NCBI GenBank assembly: GCA_011634665.1
Contig: WAEK01000029.1
Coordinates: 187,001 to 251,000 of the forward strand
Source: Mortierella sp. BCC40632
Lineage: Eukaryota; Mortierellomycota; Mortierellomycetes; Mortierellales; Mortierellaceae
DNA: 64,000 bases
Reading direction: 5' to 3'
In this document: piece after piece, positions 22,823 through 34,066 of the stretch
How positions within the stretch are numbered: the stretch's first letter is position 1
Layout of the letters: each line of letters opens with the position of its first letter
Notes under the pieces: model-generated
Told to the model about the DNA's origin: nothing
The model's database searches: none
What the model saw: only the letters and a program-made list of their open reading frames with translations
Made by a program: the position numbers and the translations under genes

Positions 22823-23383
22823 AAAATTGAAAAATGGTTAAGGCTGGCATCTTGGCCTGCCAATCACACTTTTACTACTGGTCGCTATTTTTTTTTTTTT
22901 TTTTTTTTTTTTGTCACCCAGATCCCGATCTCTTCTTTCCTTTCTCTTACTCGCTCTTTTTCTCAGATTGTCTTCTCTAGGGCGAATAAATACTGTAGAG
23001 TGATGATTCAAAGGCAGGAGTGAGGGGCGAGGAATGAGCAGAGTGAAGTAAGGTAGAGTGGGTGAGGGAAGTGGAAGTGGAATGGGGAAGGGAGCAGGAG
23101 GAGTAGATGGTGGAGAGAGAGAGAGAGGAAGGGAGGATCGCCATCTCCACCAAGTTCGCGTAGGTAGCCGACGGTCTCTACACCAAGGGACCAGCTTTGG
23201 TTTGATGTAAGCTGGCAGGCAGAGTAAGTTGAGTTTGTCAGCAGATAGAAAGGTACTCAGCGAGGCCAGAAGGCAGCCAGTAAGCAAAACAATGGGACAG
23301 AATACCAAAGCGACTGTGTGTTGCTTGCCAGGTAACGACACAAGGATGACGACATTGTAATAACCAGAGCTGACCTGAGAGAA

Positions 23384-23416
23384 GGAGGAGGAGGAGGAGG
23401 AGGAGGAGGAGGAGGA
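23384..23416 (+). repeat. (GGA)n microsatellite
   Basis: About eleven GGA trinucleotides stand in a row. This yields spurious poly-Pro and poly-Leu ORFs on the other strand. Confidence 0.85.
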
Positions 23417-24037
23417 GAGAAACAGAACTGAGAAAAGGCCATGGCTGGTTGGTGTGATCGTGCTGGTTGACTCTCTCTTTGCTTGAGCGGCATGAATCCA
23501 TGTTCAAGAGAGGGCCTCTTGTCCCTTGGTTCACAGAAGAAAAAAGAAGGAGAAGAAGGGGGAGGGCCAGAAGGCGAATCCAGAAGGCGCTAATGGAAAC
23601 AGCGTCTTTTTTCTTTTCTTTTTTGTCGAGACCAAGGCAGAAGTGAGGATCTGGCATTGACGAAGTGAATGGGAGGCATCTGGAGGGCTCCTGGGGTAGC
23701 AAAGGGTGGGGGGTGGGGATAGAAAGAGAGGGCCTAGTCAAATGTCCTCCAGAAGAGGGAGAACGGAAACCGGAAGATGCGGCAGTTAGCCTGAGTTGAG
23801 GACTTTTTGCTCGAGAAGGTTCGATCCCTCTCTCTATGAGGGACAAGAGAGTAGGGATCGAGTCTTGAGCCAACACGGCTAGAAACAGTCGATGGCATGC
23901 TCTACGGCACTTTTCTTCAGCTTACCGACACTCTTGAACAAAAAAATACTGTAGGCGGATTTACTCCGCGAAGGAGATCCATGATCGTACTCCTACAGAC
24001 TGTAGTGTCCTTGTCTTGTTGAGGATGAACAAGTAGA

Positions 24038-24095
24038 TAGATAGAGAGAAGGAGGGAAGGAGGGAAGGAGGGAAGGAGGGAGGGAGGAGGAGGAG
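24038..24095 (+). repeat. GGAAGGAG purine minisatellite
   Basis: Repeated ggagggaa/gggaggga units continue into a GGA-rich tail. It is purine-only on the plus strand and has no coding support. Confidence 0.8.
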
Positions 24096-24523
24096 AGAAA
24101 GACTCGCTGAGTGGTGTGAAGTGTCGTCGCCACATCTACTGTTTTCGTTTTCTTTCGATAGAGAGATTAGCCAGAGCAGGGCCTTGCAAAAGATGAATGG
24201 GACAAAGACGACTTGTTCTCGCAGACAGGACATTCAAGCCAACAACCCATGTCCATGCTTGGTTTATCTGAGGCCTGTAGACTCTTCAGCAGTTTGAGAT
24301 AGACTTCCCGGCTCTGGTGTGGGTAATACGACCATACCAACATCCACTGGTGCCAACCTTGAGATATGGTCAAGCATGAACAGAGTGTGTTTTTTTTTAA
24401 AAAAAAAAAAAAAAAAATGGGGTTGGTTCTCTTGGAGCAGGCCCTCTCGACCTCCCTTCACTCACCCACTACCTACCCACCGCCCACCTTCTACCCTCTA
24501 TCCATCCACCCCAGAATCACCAC

Positions 24524-24577
24524 CCTTCTTCCCTCTCACTCCTTCTTCCCTCTCACTCCTTCTTCCCTCTCACTCCT
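24524..24577 (+). repeat. 17-bp tandem repeat, three copies
   Basis: Three exact or near-exact head-to-tail copies of cttcttccctctcactc are present. Confidence 0.85.
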
Positions 24578-24858
24578 GGTCGAAAGAGGCCTGTAGTAGC
24601 ATGTGCAAGCATAGTGCTTCACCATGGCACCTCTTGGCATGACAAGCAACAACACAGCGATCCAATGAGAAAACACGCTGATCGATTCACGTATTCTCTC
24701 CCATGGTTACACACACACACAAGATCAGTAGGCCAAGTGCGCGCTGAGAGAGAGAGACAGAGAGGGAGGGAAGGGGAGGGAGGAGGGGGGGGTAGGAAGA
24801 GAGAGAGACCCATGGTCCAGACCATGGTCCTTGTCTGGGTAGCCAGCATAGGGAGGCT

Positions 24859-24908
24859 GGCCTTGAGTGAGCGGCCTTGAGTGAACGACCTTGGGTGAAC
24901 GACCTTGG
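24859..24908 (+). repeat. 14-bp tandem repeat, about 3.5 copies
   Basis: The unit is ggccttgagtgaac, with single-base variants (gaccttgggtgaac). The repeat lies between two low-complexity blocks. Confidence 0.8.
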
Positions 24909-26071
24909 AAGAGACAGGAGCAGAGAGGAAAAGAGAGGTAAATGAGGTTCTCTCATGCAGCTCAATGACAACCATGTCGCGTTGATGGAGAGGATGGAGC
25001 ACAGGCAAGGCAACGGTGTGACCAACGAGAGCGGTCTCTCTTTCCACTCCTTTGGGCGACACCCTTTTTTCTTTTGCTTTGCCCAACGTAGTTCAGCCCA
25101 GTCAGTGCATTAATGCATGGGGGCATGGGGGACAAGGGCCGTTTTTTTTTTTTTTTTTTTTCCCTTCCCTTCCCTTTTCCTATATAACCCATGCCCGCTC
25201 GCCACCTCTTGCTCCTTGTCGCTCTTCCTTCTCCCCCTTCCTGGTCGCCCGAAAGCGGCCTGTCCTTCCCCTCTCGAGCTCCTCCTCACCACAGCCGTTC
25301 CCTCTCCCATCCATCCACAACCCTCTGCCGGTCTATCCCTGGATGCATTACCCATCCAGAGCGATGGATGCCACTGGAGCGACAACCTCCAGAAGGCAAC
25401 GGGACGGTGCGCGGTGGCTCTGACATGGAAGGCATGGATGTTTGGAGTCGAAGTCCGACGGATGATAGTGGCAGGGCCTTGTGGTATCCCCTTGAAGGGT
25501 TAGGAAGAGTACCCCTCTCTCCAGCACCGTTTCTTACCCTCTCTCTCGGAGGCCAGCTAGTCTGACTCCAAGAGTCTGCGGTTTTTTTGGGGGCTCTCGG
25601 GAGGTAAAACTAGAAGAGCAACACAAGAAGGAGTGCCATGGTTTGCAGCCTGCTCGAGGCGCACTCTGCATAGATCCCTCAGAGTCTGAGGGTGAACTGA
25701 TAGCAAACCACTCGATAGAACCACCTTCCTCTCCTTTCAAAAGACATACCCAGCACAAAATAAAAAAAGGTCTTTTCTCTACTATCACTTCTCTCATTCC
25801 TCACTTTCTCCTTTTCTCTCGCGCTTCTCTGACTTCTCTGACTTCTCTCACTTCTCTCTTTTTTTCTTCTCTTTTTTTTTTTTTTTTTTTTTTTGTCAAA
25901 GAACTGACAACAATCAGTGGATCAAAGTTTAGAGCTTTGTTGCGCTCGTACTGGATATACTCTTTCTTTTCGCACTTGCACAACCAATATCAGTTTTCTA
26001 CTTTTGATCAAGAGAGATCTCTTTATTGAACTTGCTATGAATTTGATGAATTTGATTTTTTTTTTTTTTTT

Positions 26072-28476
26072 TTAAGGGATAGATCGGACTATCACTGGGG
26101 CGTCCTCGTCTTCATCCTCTTCGTCTTCGTCATCATTGCTCTCTATGACCATTACATGGTCGCTACTGTTCCCTGAGCGGGTCGGGAATGGACGTGAACT
26201 AGGACTCGCCTGTGTCTGCGACAAGAGCGATACCTTTTGCACAGAGTCATCACCTTCATCTCCTGCACCTCTTTGGAGCCTCTCTTCTTCACCTTCATCC
26301 GAGTCAGAGTAATCCCCATAGTCATCGTCAATCGCCTCAAAGATGACCTCGGCCTCCAGTCCACGGACACTCTTCTTGGCTGGCTTTCCTGCACCCATGG
26401 ACTCGGCCTTACCACGACCCCCTCCTGTTCCATCTCCGAAATGGCTCTTCTTTAGAATTGAGGGAAGCTCACGAGAGCTCGTCCTCCGTCGTTGATCCTC
26501 CAGTTGGAAGGTCTCTTCGACTTTGGTATAGTTCCTTTGATTCCATTTCCGGAGAAGATGGGTCGACAGAGCCATGACTAACAGTCCACTGCCGACAATT
26601 ACAGTTCCGACAATGATTGTTATCCTCGCCACATTCGAAACATAGTTGCTGGGTGTATCGAGTGTTGCTCGTATAGTGTCGGTCCAGACGGACGAATTCA
26701 TATTAAATGCCATAATGGGAAGTACAGATGTCACGGGCACATTCCGCCCTTTGTCAAACCCTGGGATAAATGAGAATAAGGAAAAAAAAATCGTCAGATC
26801 ATAACGGCAAAAAGATATCAAACTTTGGGTTATAAAGTATACCAGAGATGGCAAAGAGATACTCGTGGTAGAGCAAGAGTGAGTGGTCAGCGCGAGGTCC
26901 CGGTCCATCGGGTCCACGCTTCCAAGCCCATGTAGTTGTATCCAGAATCCACAGATCATTCAGCACAGTCTGATAGGGTTTGACACCTCCGCTCATATAA
27001 ATCTTATCGTCGACTACCAGGTACCCAGGTAAGAATACAAAAAACAAAAACAAAACAAAAAAAAAAAAATTAATCGATCCGTGGTCTGTCTAAAATAACA
27101 TCATCCGTGATAGTTCATCCGAAAGAGCGCAATATCCTAGTATCACGTTTCCAAACCTGCGATAAAGGCCGCCTTTTCTCTGGTATCGGGCATGGCACCT
27201 CCATCTTCTACAGTCTATTCCACAAATATAGAACCAATTTCGGTCAGAATCAGGACAGCCGTTTTATCTCATGGAGCCATTCTGGATCAGCAAAAAAAAA
27301 AAAAAAAAAGATTTCTCCAGCAGGTCTTACCAAGTTTTGTCGTGACCAGGTTCGCGTCTTGGTTGAATACACGTAGGCATGGTCACAGGGCCGAAGTTCA
27401 TGCAAGTCAGCATCGCCAGGAGTAAAAGAGTTGGCGGTTCCTGAAATAATCACAATCAGATCCCGGACCATAGTTGCAACACCCTGGCCAACAAAGGGTG
27501 CTGTCTCGTTCAAACTCGAATGAACTTCCCAATCCTGCAACAACAGTTGGTTCGGGAACAAGGTCGAACTGAACTCTGTCAAATCAATTTTCTCCATCTC
27601 CATTGTCAAGTCTGAAAGATCCTTCCGTAGGATCACTTGTCGGAGTGGAGTCGAGTTTTGGAGAATAATGTACCATGCAAGCTCTGTCATGTCAACAGCA
27701 ATCACAGGTGCAAGCCAGTCACCCTCACCCATGACCGAGTTTACATCAAAGCCAAGGTCAGCCCCGGAGGCGGTTGCGTTGAGTAGATCGACCGAGTCCC
27801 AGTCGTTCGAGATTGGATTATAGATTGTAAAGCCTATCCTGGGTCGTGGTGGAGTCTGTCCTGGCAACGCTTGCTCCGCCTCGTCCGCACATCCTGAACG
27901 CCCAAATTCGATCATAAAGGGGGAGATGCTCTCCGTGGGCAATCGCGTGTGTTTGTCCTGCGTGTTGTTCTCCTCGTTGTCTTCGCTGACCTTGGAGAGG
28001 TTCGCAGGGATGCCGATGGTCCTGAGACCTTTTCCCGAGACTGGGGGTGGCAACGTCCACTGAGTTTCTGCACGTGGAACAGTCTCCCAGTTAGACTCGG
28101 AAAGGTTCCATGCGGCAGTCCGGCCTAGCCGCAGCCGCCACAAGTCTGTCGTGCAGTTGGCCTCAAGATAGATGTCTGAGCGAGAACCTGCAGTCCACAT
28201 TGTAGAACAATATAAAAAAAAAAAAAAAGACATGTTCAGTTGGCTGCTTTTGTCCTGTGCTGATTCCTTCAGCGGCTACAATGAACGGCTACCGCAGCTA
28301 GTGGAAAGGAAAGTTGAACTACCTCCATGCAGATAAAGCTCGTCCTTGAGGATGGCGATGGTCTGAGTGACGAGTAGGGGCCCTGGGCCGAGCTGTGCAT
28401 CCATGCCCTGGAGGAGGCCGAGGATGGCTGCCAGTAGCGAGAGAGTGCGAGCACCGTATGGATGAAGTGTTTTCAT
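26072..28476 (-). CDS. Type I membrane protein with kelch-like repeats and acidic cytoplasmic tail
   Basis: Five exons (28323-28476, 27331-28187, 27157-27214, 26843-27013, 26072-26760) join in phase to 642 residues. The N-terminus is a signal peptide (LSLLAAILGLLQGMDAQ). Kelch-type blades follow, including TIAILKDELYLHGG, DKIYMSGGV with NDLWILDTTTWAW, and PGPRADHSLLLYHEYLFAISG, the last two from separate exons. The ectodomain has several N-x-S/T sites. One transmembrane helix at about residues 459-481 (ITIIVGTVIVGSGLLVMAL) leads to a roughly 160-residue tail rich in Ser, Asp and Glu, ending VIVRSIP. The kelch blades are divergent, so homology searches may label it galactose oxidase-like. I infer a cell-surface or endomembrane location; ligand and role are unknown. 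Such proteins are common in Mortierella-type genomes (recollection, not tested). Confidence 0.8.
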
Positions 28477-29168
28477 GATGTGATGAGGAGAGAAGGGAGG
28501 GGTAGAGAGACAGAAGAGGATGGGATGATGGATGCAGGAGAGAGGGAGAGAGAGGGAGTGTGTGAGTGTGAATGTGCAAGAGAGTGAAGGTGAGAATAAG
28601 GGTGAGAATGAGAGAGTGAATGGGAGAGTGAATGGGAGAGTGAATGAGAGAGTGAATGAGAGTGAATGGGAGAGGAGAGTGAGACGTGGCAGGCGGGAAC
28701 AGAGAACAGGGAGGACATAAAAGTGGTCGATGGCAATGAATGGAGGAGGCGGCGCACTGTCGGGACCGTGTTTGTTTCATATGGTAGACGGTACCCCAAC
28801 CCGACCTTTTCGACCACTCTTCTCGCGTGCCCACTCCAGCCCTCGCCGTGGTGGACGTCGACATCGCGACATCGCTGCGGAGAATCAATAATGACCCCCT
28901 CGAGTCATCGCGTGCATCCAGCCCCCCATCCTCCAAGTCCATTTGTCCATGTGTGCATTTGCCATCCCCTAGTCTCTTTCTCTCACTCTCTCCCTTTCCT
29001 AGCACACAGACCGTCCGTGCATTTCCCAGCACACAAAAGCTAGCGTTCTAGGCTGTGTTTCCGTTCTGCCCGGTGTGTATTGTGAAGTAAGAGAGCACTA
29101 TGGTACAACATGATAGTAAACAAAGGCTACACACAAAAAAAAAAAAAAAAAAAAAAAAAATGCCAGAG
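28477..29168. other. Intergenic: kelch promoter and NSE3 3' region
   Basis: This 692-nt interval contains a minisatellite of gagagtgaatgg-type 12-bp units (about 28588-28676) and an A24 or so run at 29136-29160 next to the NSE3 stop. No supported gene was found. Confidence 0.6.
28588..28680 (+). repeat. 12-bp GAGAGTGAATGG minisatellite
   Basis: Roughly seven degenerate copies (gagagtgaatgg, gagagtgaatga, gagaatga) lie about 110-200 nt upstream of the kelch start codon, in its presumed promoter. Confidence 0.75.
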
Positions 29169-29649
29169 TTACTGCTGCTCTGGCTCTTGCTCTTGTTCTT
29201 TCCTCTTTTCTTTGTTCTCAATCCCTGAAGCCTTGAGGATTGAGGTCTCCAGTCCTGCAGGTGCATCAGCGCCAAAGACCTATCACAAGCGATCAAGTAT
29301 TCAGCATGCATGTTAGTCTCCAGTCTTTGAGTTAGGGCTATGGATCATAATAAACTTGTAAGATTCCCTTATACCTCAAGGATAAACTGGACCACATTTT
29401 TCTCGGGCACCTCGGCTTTGGATCGAGGGCCCCATCGTAGCTCCACTTCACGTTTCTCGCCACTGTCATCAACCACCTCGAGCTTATGCGCCTCGATATA
29501 TCTCTTCTTGATCAATTGGTCCAGCTCCTTGCGAATGTCTCCAAAGGGCGAAACTTCTTCTAGTAAACCCAGCTGTCGCAGTTGAGGCATCAGAGCGCCT
29601 AACAGCCGAAGGAAGAGTTTGCTCGGATGTTAGCCAATTCAGTAAAAAT

Positions 29650-29687
<38 letters not shown>

Positions 29688-30568
29688 GCACCCGTCAGTG
29701 TAACGCACTCTCATAGATGGCGCCTTGTCGAACCATGATCATGCTAAGGATGACCATCAACAGGCCCATATGGCCAGTCTCTGGATCCCAATCTACAGCC
29801 GCGCTCTGGATTAGCTCCGCTGGAAGCTTGTTGACGAGAATATACGATTTGGTGCCTAGATGCCATTCCAGTGAAACAAGGGGATGAGTACACACCAAAC
29901 ACGTCAGAGCAGCTCTTTCCACCATCTTGTAGCCTTTTCTTATCCAATAACATCAAAACTCAACTCAACCTTTTTCGACTCCATGACCGGTCCTGCCCCT
30001 CGACATCAGCTCAACCAACTCCATTCCAAAAATATCTCGTAGTCGTTCTTGTGCTTCCTGGAAGACTTTGTCAAAAAGCTTTGCATGGTTCTCCAAAACT
30101 AGTTTATGACCCGTGTGGAGAGATGGAGTGAAAGAGTAGAAAGGATGAAGCAGTCCAATGTTAGCTTTCCTGGAATCGTTTGCTTCGTGGGAATAGATCC
30201 TTCCCCTCTCGACTTATCGAAGAAGATTTTTGCCGACTCAATTTCGCCCGCACCTAGGAACGCCTGCTTCTACCTGCTCTGATATCCTCTCGTCTCAGGG
30301 CTGAGTCCGAGCGCGAGGTAAAGATCGCAAGCCGGACGACAGTCTTGACCAATCGCTCGAAATCTTCTCTGGGGATCGAGACATCGGCGCCTACTGTCTT
30401 TGCGCGGATCGCACTCGGTACGTGAGATTGTGAGTCGGAATGCTGGTCGCTGTCATCGTCGATCGCGACTCGTTTCTGGGATCCTGAAGAATGTCCATAG
30501 GTCACCGGAGGCCGTTTGTTTGGGTTTCTACTTGAGCTTGGTCGGTGGTTGTAGTCCTCATCGTCGTC
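29169..30568 (-). CDS. NSE3: NSE3, MAGE-domain subunit of the SMC5/6 complex (5' end unresolved)
   Basis: In-phase exons are 30274-30568, 29970-30098, 29709-29933, 29375-29598 and 29169-29279. They encode 327 residues plus a missing N-terminus. An acidic, disordered start leads into the MAGE homology domain. Its blocks are FERLVKTVVRLAIFTSRSDS with RREDI, FDKVFQEAQERLRDIFGMEL, SYILVNKLP, GLLMVILSMIMVRQGAIYES and RKELDQLIKKRYIE. The tail ends EQEPEQQ. NSE3 pairs with the RING subunit NSE1 and kleisin NSE4 to help SMC5/6 bind DNA in repair and replication-fork stability. Exon 30274-30568 starts in frame, so at least one more 5' exon exists. A candidate short exon ends at the GT near 30767 (reading ADRRRRIADD), but the start codon could not be fixed. 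The single-copy MAGE gene and overall fold are typical of fungi. Confidence 0.85.
29654..29684. repeat. (AT)n microsatellite in NSE3 intron
   Basis: An uninterrupted TA dinucleotide run of about 31 nt lies inside the NSE3 intron 29599-29708. Confidence 0.9.
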
Positions 30569-31340
30569 CTAAAGAGGGTGAAAAGGGGAATTGATCCGGC
30601 GAGTCCAAAGAGATAGCAAGCACATTAAATCTTGTTAAATAAGCTTCTAGCTCGAGTCGAGTAACTCCTCTTGAACAAGCTGTCTGCCTCTCTTGACTTT
30701 TTTCTTTTTCTTTTTCTTTTCTCTTTGGTGAGTCATGTAACTGCAAGTCGGTGAATACATTACATCGTCTGCGATTCGCCTCCGTCTGTCAGCCTAGTCG
30801 TCCAATGAAAAGATGGTGGCAAACAGGGAAGGGCATGAATGATAATAAGCTTCATCAGTAATCAATTCTGCTTTAGAGTCCTGACGCTGTCTTTGGATGC
30901 CTCCTGCAAGACCGGGTTTTTGTTTTCCTCGACAAATGCCATGGTACTGTTTGTTACCATTTGTTTGTGTGTCTGTTGGTTGGGGCCGTTAGACTAGGAA
31001 TAAGGCAGGAGGAGGCAAGAGAGGTTGGAGGCAAAGACAAAGCCGGCGGCGTTGTCAAAAACAATGAAAGAAAATAACGTGACCAAAAATCGCTCCCCAT
31101 TGTCCCATACGACGACTCGAATAAGTTTGGAAGCCCTGCTTTCTTCATCCTCCAGTAGTATCAGCTATCGCCTGCTTGAGGTCCCACTTTCTTATCCTCG
31201 TGTGCGCAGATTGGCACTACTTCGATGCCTTTTGATTTGTGCCTTTTTAGAAATATTGTGGATAACATCATCCAAAGAGCGCCAGCGGTGTTGACCAAAC
31301 CATGTTGAACTATGCAAGCAACTCTCAAGACAAGAGAAGG
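30569..31340. other. Unresolved interval between NSE3 and the next plus-strand gene
   Basis: This holds the unplaced 5' exon(s) of NSE3 on the minus strand and perhaps 5' exons of the gene ending at 32045. A plus-strand segment at about 31087-31155 reads VPYDDSNKFGSPAFFIL, and another after the acceptor at about 31210 reads IGTTSMPFDLCLFRNIV. Both look protein-like but could not be joined in phase. Confidence 0.4.
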
Positions 31341-32045
31341 ACTGCCTGTCCATAAAATGAGTATAGTCTGGACTCCGAACCGGCTTCTATCCTTCAGAAT
31401 CGGCAAGGCTGGCGCCCACTTTCTTTTTTGCAAGCTACCCCACCGCCTACGGCCAAGAAGGTAAGTAGAAAGGTGTGGAGCCAGGACTTGTTAAATTGTC
31501 AGATCGCCGTGTTCTTTTACCCTGACCCCAGAAAAGGGACCTCAAGAATATATTCTGTCGGTATGCATTCTACAGACCAAATCTTTCGTTTCCGAAATGT
31601 GTCCGAGTATATCCACCTGATTTGCTATGACTTGGAACCACACAGCAGCAAGGGTGTGATGGAAGATCAACCATCGCCTCACAAGTAAAGACAGGCTTCA
31701 AAACTGACTACTTCTAGGATGACTCTCTCGTTGTTTGGATAGCTTTGTATCTTTGGAGATCGCTGTTAATAACGGCAATGTCACCGCGCGAAGCAACGGA
31801 TATGCCTATATTTTCTTTTGTTCCTGTGTGGAACCAACCACTTTACTGGTGATGATAGGATGCAGCCGCGTGTCCTCCAACACGACCAGGCGTGGCGAAA
31901 CTCAAACCCGCCCCCTGTTCCAACTAGAAAAGTATTTTCTTCTCGTTCTTCTCTTGTTGACGCTTTGTTCCTTTTTTCTTGGATTCTCCTTGTTCCTCAT
32001 CAACTCAAAAAGGTCAAGTCCAGCATACGAGACCTGCCTGAGTAA
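31341..32045 (+). CDS. Unidentified spliced gene (3' exons supported, 5' part tentative)
   Basis: The two last exons fit well. Exon 31859-31931 reads MQPRVLQHDQAWRNSN and then PPPVPTRK. A GT-AG intron of 81 nt with a strong pyrimidine tract follows, and the terminal exon from 32013 ends SSIRDLPE and a stop. Upstream, small exons ending at about 31441 (before gtaagt), 31532-31558, 31647-31685 and 31720-31748 can be joined in phase as TAYGQE, EKGPQEYILS, QQGCDGRSTIASQ and DDSLVVWIAL. That is one of several possible chains. I do not recognise the product. The gene is on the same strand as NDUFB7, which starts 187 nt downstream. RNA evidence would settle the structure. Confidence 0.4.
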
Positions 32046-32231
32046 ACCAACCCCTTCTTGAAGTCGAAAGGACAAGTACCCAGCTGGCTCCCAGATAGAG
32101 CAAGAATCGTAGACCGAACGTTTTTTTCTTCGGTGACGTAATTTTCGCAATTTTCGCATTTTGGAGCTCTCATTCATATTTTCCGATCCTTGCACTTTTT
32201 CCTCCGGACCACCACCAAGAACAACCCCACC

Positions 32232-33308
32232 ATGACCGCGACACAGAAAGAGATGCAGGATGCCCGCCTTCCATTGGGCTACCGCGATAGCTGCGCACAC
32301 CTGCTCATCCCCCTCAACAAGTGCCGATCGGAGACCTACTACCTCCCCTTCAAGTGTGAGGATGAGCGTCATGTCTACGAAAAGTGCCAATACGATGAGT
32401 AAGGATGATCTCTTTCTTTTACACTCTTTCTTTTGCACTCTTTTTTCTTTTTTCACTCCTTTCTTCTTGCTGTTTCCTACCTCGGACTTGTTATCTGTGC
32501 ATTGTCCTGTTTTCTTTCTATTGTCCACAACTGTCTCTACTGCCTTCTTTTGGCCCCATTTTACGCTCGAACCTTTTTTTTAATGGGTCCCCGCACATCG
32601 ACCCGACGTTCGGAGGGGGGGACCGACCAGACCTAAAAATACGGAAACTCGACTTGAACAAGGAAAATCGATTTGGAGCAACAAACCGACGCGATAGCCA
32701 GTTCCATTCACCTTTTTATTCGCTCAAAAATGAAAAAAAAAAAAAAAAAAAAAAAAAAAGCTGCTATGACTTCCTTTGGCGGCTGTGCGTTGTGGATGTG
32801 ATCCAAGGCGTCCAACCAAACATGACTCTGGCACGATCTACAGGAACACTAGTCGCAGTCATCCTCCTACTGACAGGATAAGGCTAATCACCACGGAATG
32901 GATGTTGAAGGCAGAGATCACTTGATACGCTGGTGCATTGTCGCCATTGACCCCATGGATATTACATTGATCAGGGACTCGACCGAAAAAAAAAAAAAAT
33001 AGGACCTCCATGACACAGGTCTTTGATGCTATAGACATCCAGAGGGTCCTCCATTTCCCTTCCCCCCTTTCTCCCCCTTCTTTTTATATATACTTTTATA
33101 TTCTCCAAAAGAACGGCGCGACTTTTTTCGCCTTCAATTGCATGGATCACTAACCACTCTCGCTATTTATTTTTTTTTTTTTTTTTTTTTTCTGCATGTG
33201 GTTTCTTGCACCCTCCTCCTTCGATGAACTGATCGTCTGTCTCAATATAGCTACCTCCGCAGAATGAAGGCCGCAGAGGATAAGAAGCGCCAGGAAGCTG
33301 ACGAATAA
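32232..33308 (+). CDS. NDUFB7: Complex I subunit NDUFB7 (B18), twin CX9C protein
   Basis: Two exons (32232-32398 and 33251-33308) give 74 residues. Both CX9C motifs are intact: C-AHLLIPLNK-C and C-EDERHVYEK-C, separated by a short loop, as needed for the oxidised helical hairpin formed in the intermembrane space by the Mia40 relay. The LPLGYRDSCAHLL and YLRRMKAAE segments are family hallmarks. The protein attaches to the distal membrane arm of complex I on the intermembrane-space side and has no cleavable presequence. The single intron is 852 nt, about eight times the local norm, with homopolymers at 32731-32759 and 33172-33190 and no evident nested gene. The C-terminus is shorter than in animals, as usual in fungi. 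Confidence 0.93.
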
Positions 33309-33471
33309 ACCGCTATAAACCTCCCCCTCCTCTCCTCCCCTCTCTCTCTTACAAACACACATCAATCAAAACCTCTTTCAACAACCCAAATGAGCTCCTG
33401 AATGGAGAAAGAATACTCTCCTCTCACTAAAAACTTTTTCTTAACTATAGAGAGAGCAGATTTGGTCCGCA

Positions 33472-33506
<35 letters not shown>

Positions 33507-34066
33507 AATTGATTAAACCTGGGAACGCGACCTGTTGAAAGGATTTTTTTTTTCTTTATTGGTTTCATTCATTCATTGATTCTTTTTCTGTTTCTGAGTG
33601 GATCAGGTATGGGGGAGGGGGGAGAAAGAAGAAAAATAGGACGGAGCATAGGAGAGCAAGAACGAGGAGATCATATACTCATTCAACAGAGATAAAAGGA
33701 AGCAAAGGAGGGAAAACAAGTTGCTGTGTGTTAAATATCCTGAGATCAGAGAGATCACCATGCGCAAAAGGATTTCTTAAAAAAAAAAATTCGGGGTCTG
33801 AAGTGCGGTCTCGCACTTTTCACTTTTTCTTCAAAGCATTTCTCATTTCTTTCTTTTTCTTTTTTTTCTTTTTCTTTCTCACTCTTTTTCTCTCTCTGAA
33901 AAGAAAGGGGAAGAGGGAAAGAAAGAAGAGGATAGAAGGGGTTTGAAAGCTCAAGCAAATTTTTTCTTTTAGAAAGGAAGAATGTCCCCCCACACCTCCC
34001 TCCCTCCTCTCCTACTTTCTTCAGATTATCGTCTCCAAACTCCAACCAAACAGACTTCTTTTTTTG
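33309..34066. other. Intergenic 3' regions of NDUFB7 and the SET gene
   Basis: This is a convergent interval of 758 nt with A and T runs (about 33477-33504 and 33861-33880), short CT/GA blocks and no supported ORF. It holds both 3' UTRs. Confidence 0.55.

Larger units (their letters stand above)
16980..26071. other. 9-kb gene-poor, low-complexity interval
   Basis: Between NDUFS4 and the kelch gene I find no gene model with conserved motifs. The interval holds pyrimidine- or purine-biased strands, homopolymers (for example T at 22636-22664 and 25142-25160) and many minisatellites listed separately. It also has a doubtful minus-strand ORF (18216-18587) and an open minus stretch at about 18866-19096 with a plausible GT donor after SLM. 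Base composition swings sharply between G-poor and C-poor blocks. It may contain decayed mobile elements or lineage-specific non-coding genes; none could be named. Confidence 0.55.

Noticed and set aside
23806..23830. tRNA B-box-like GGTTCGATCCC
   Set aside because: The putative T-stem does not pair, and no matching A-box, anticodon arm or acceptor stem surrounds it.
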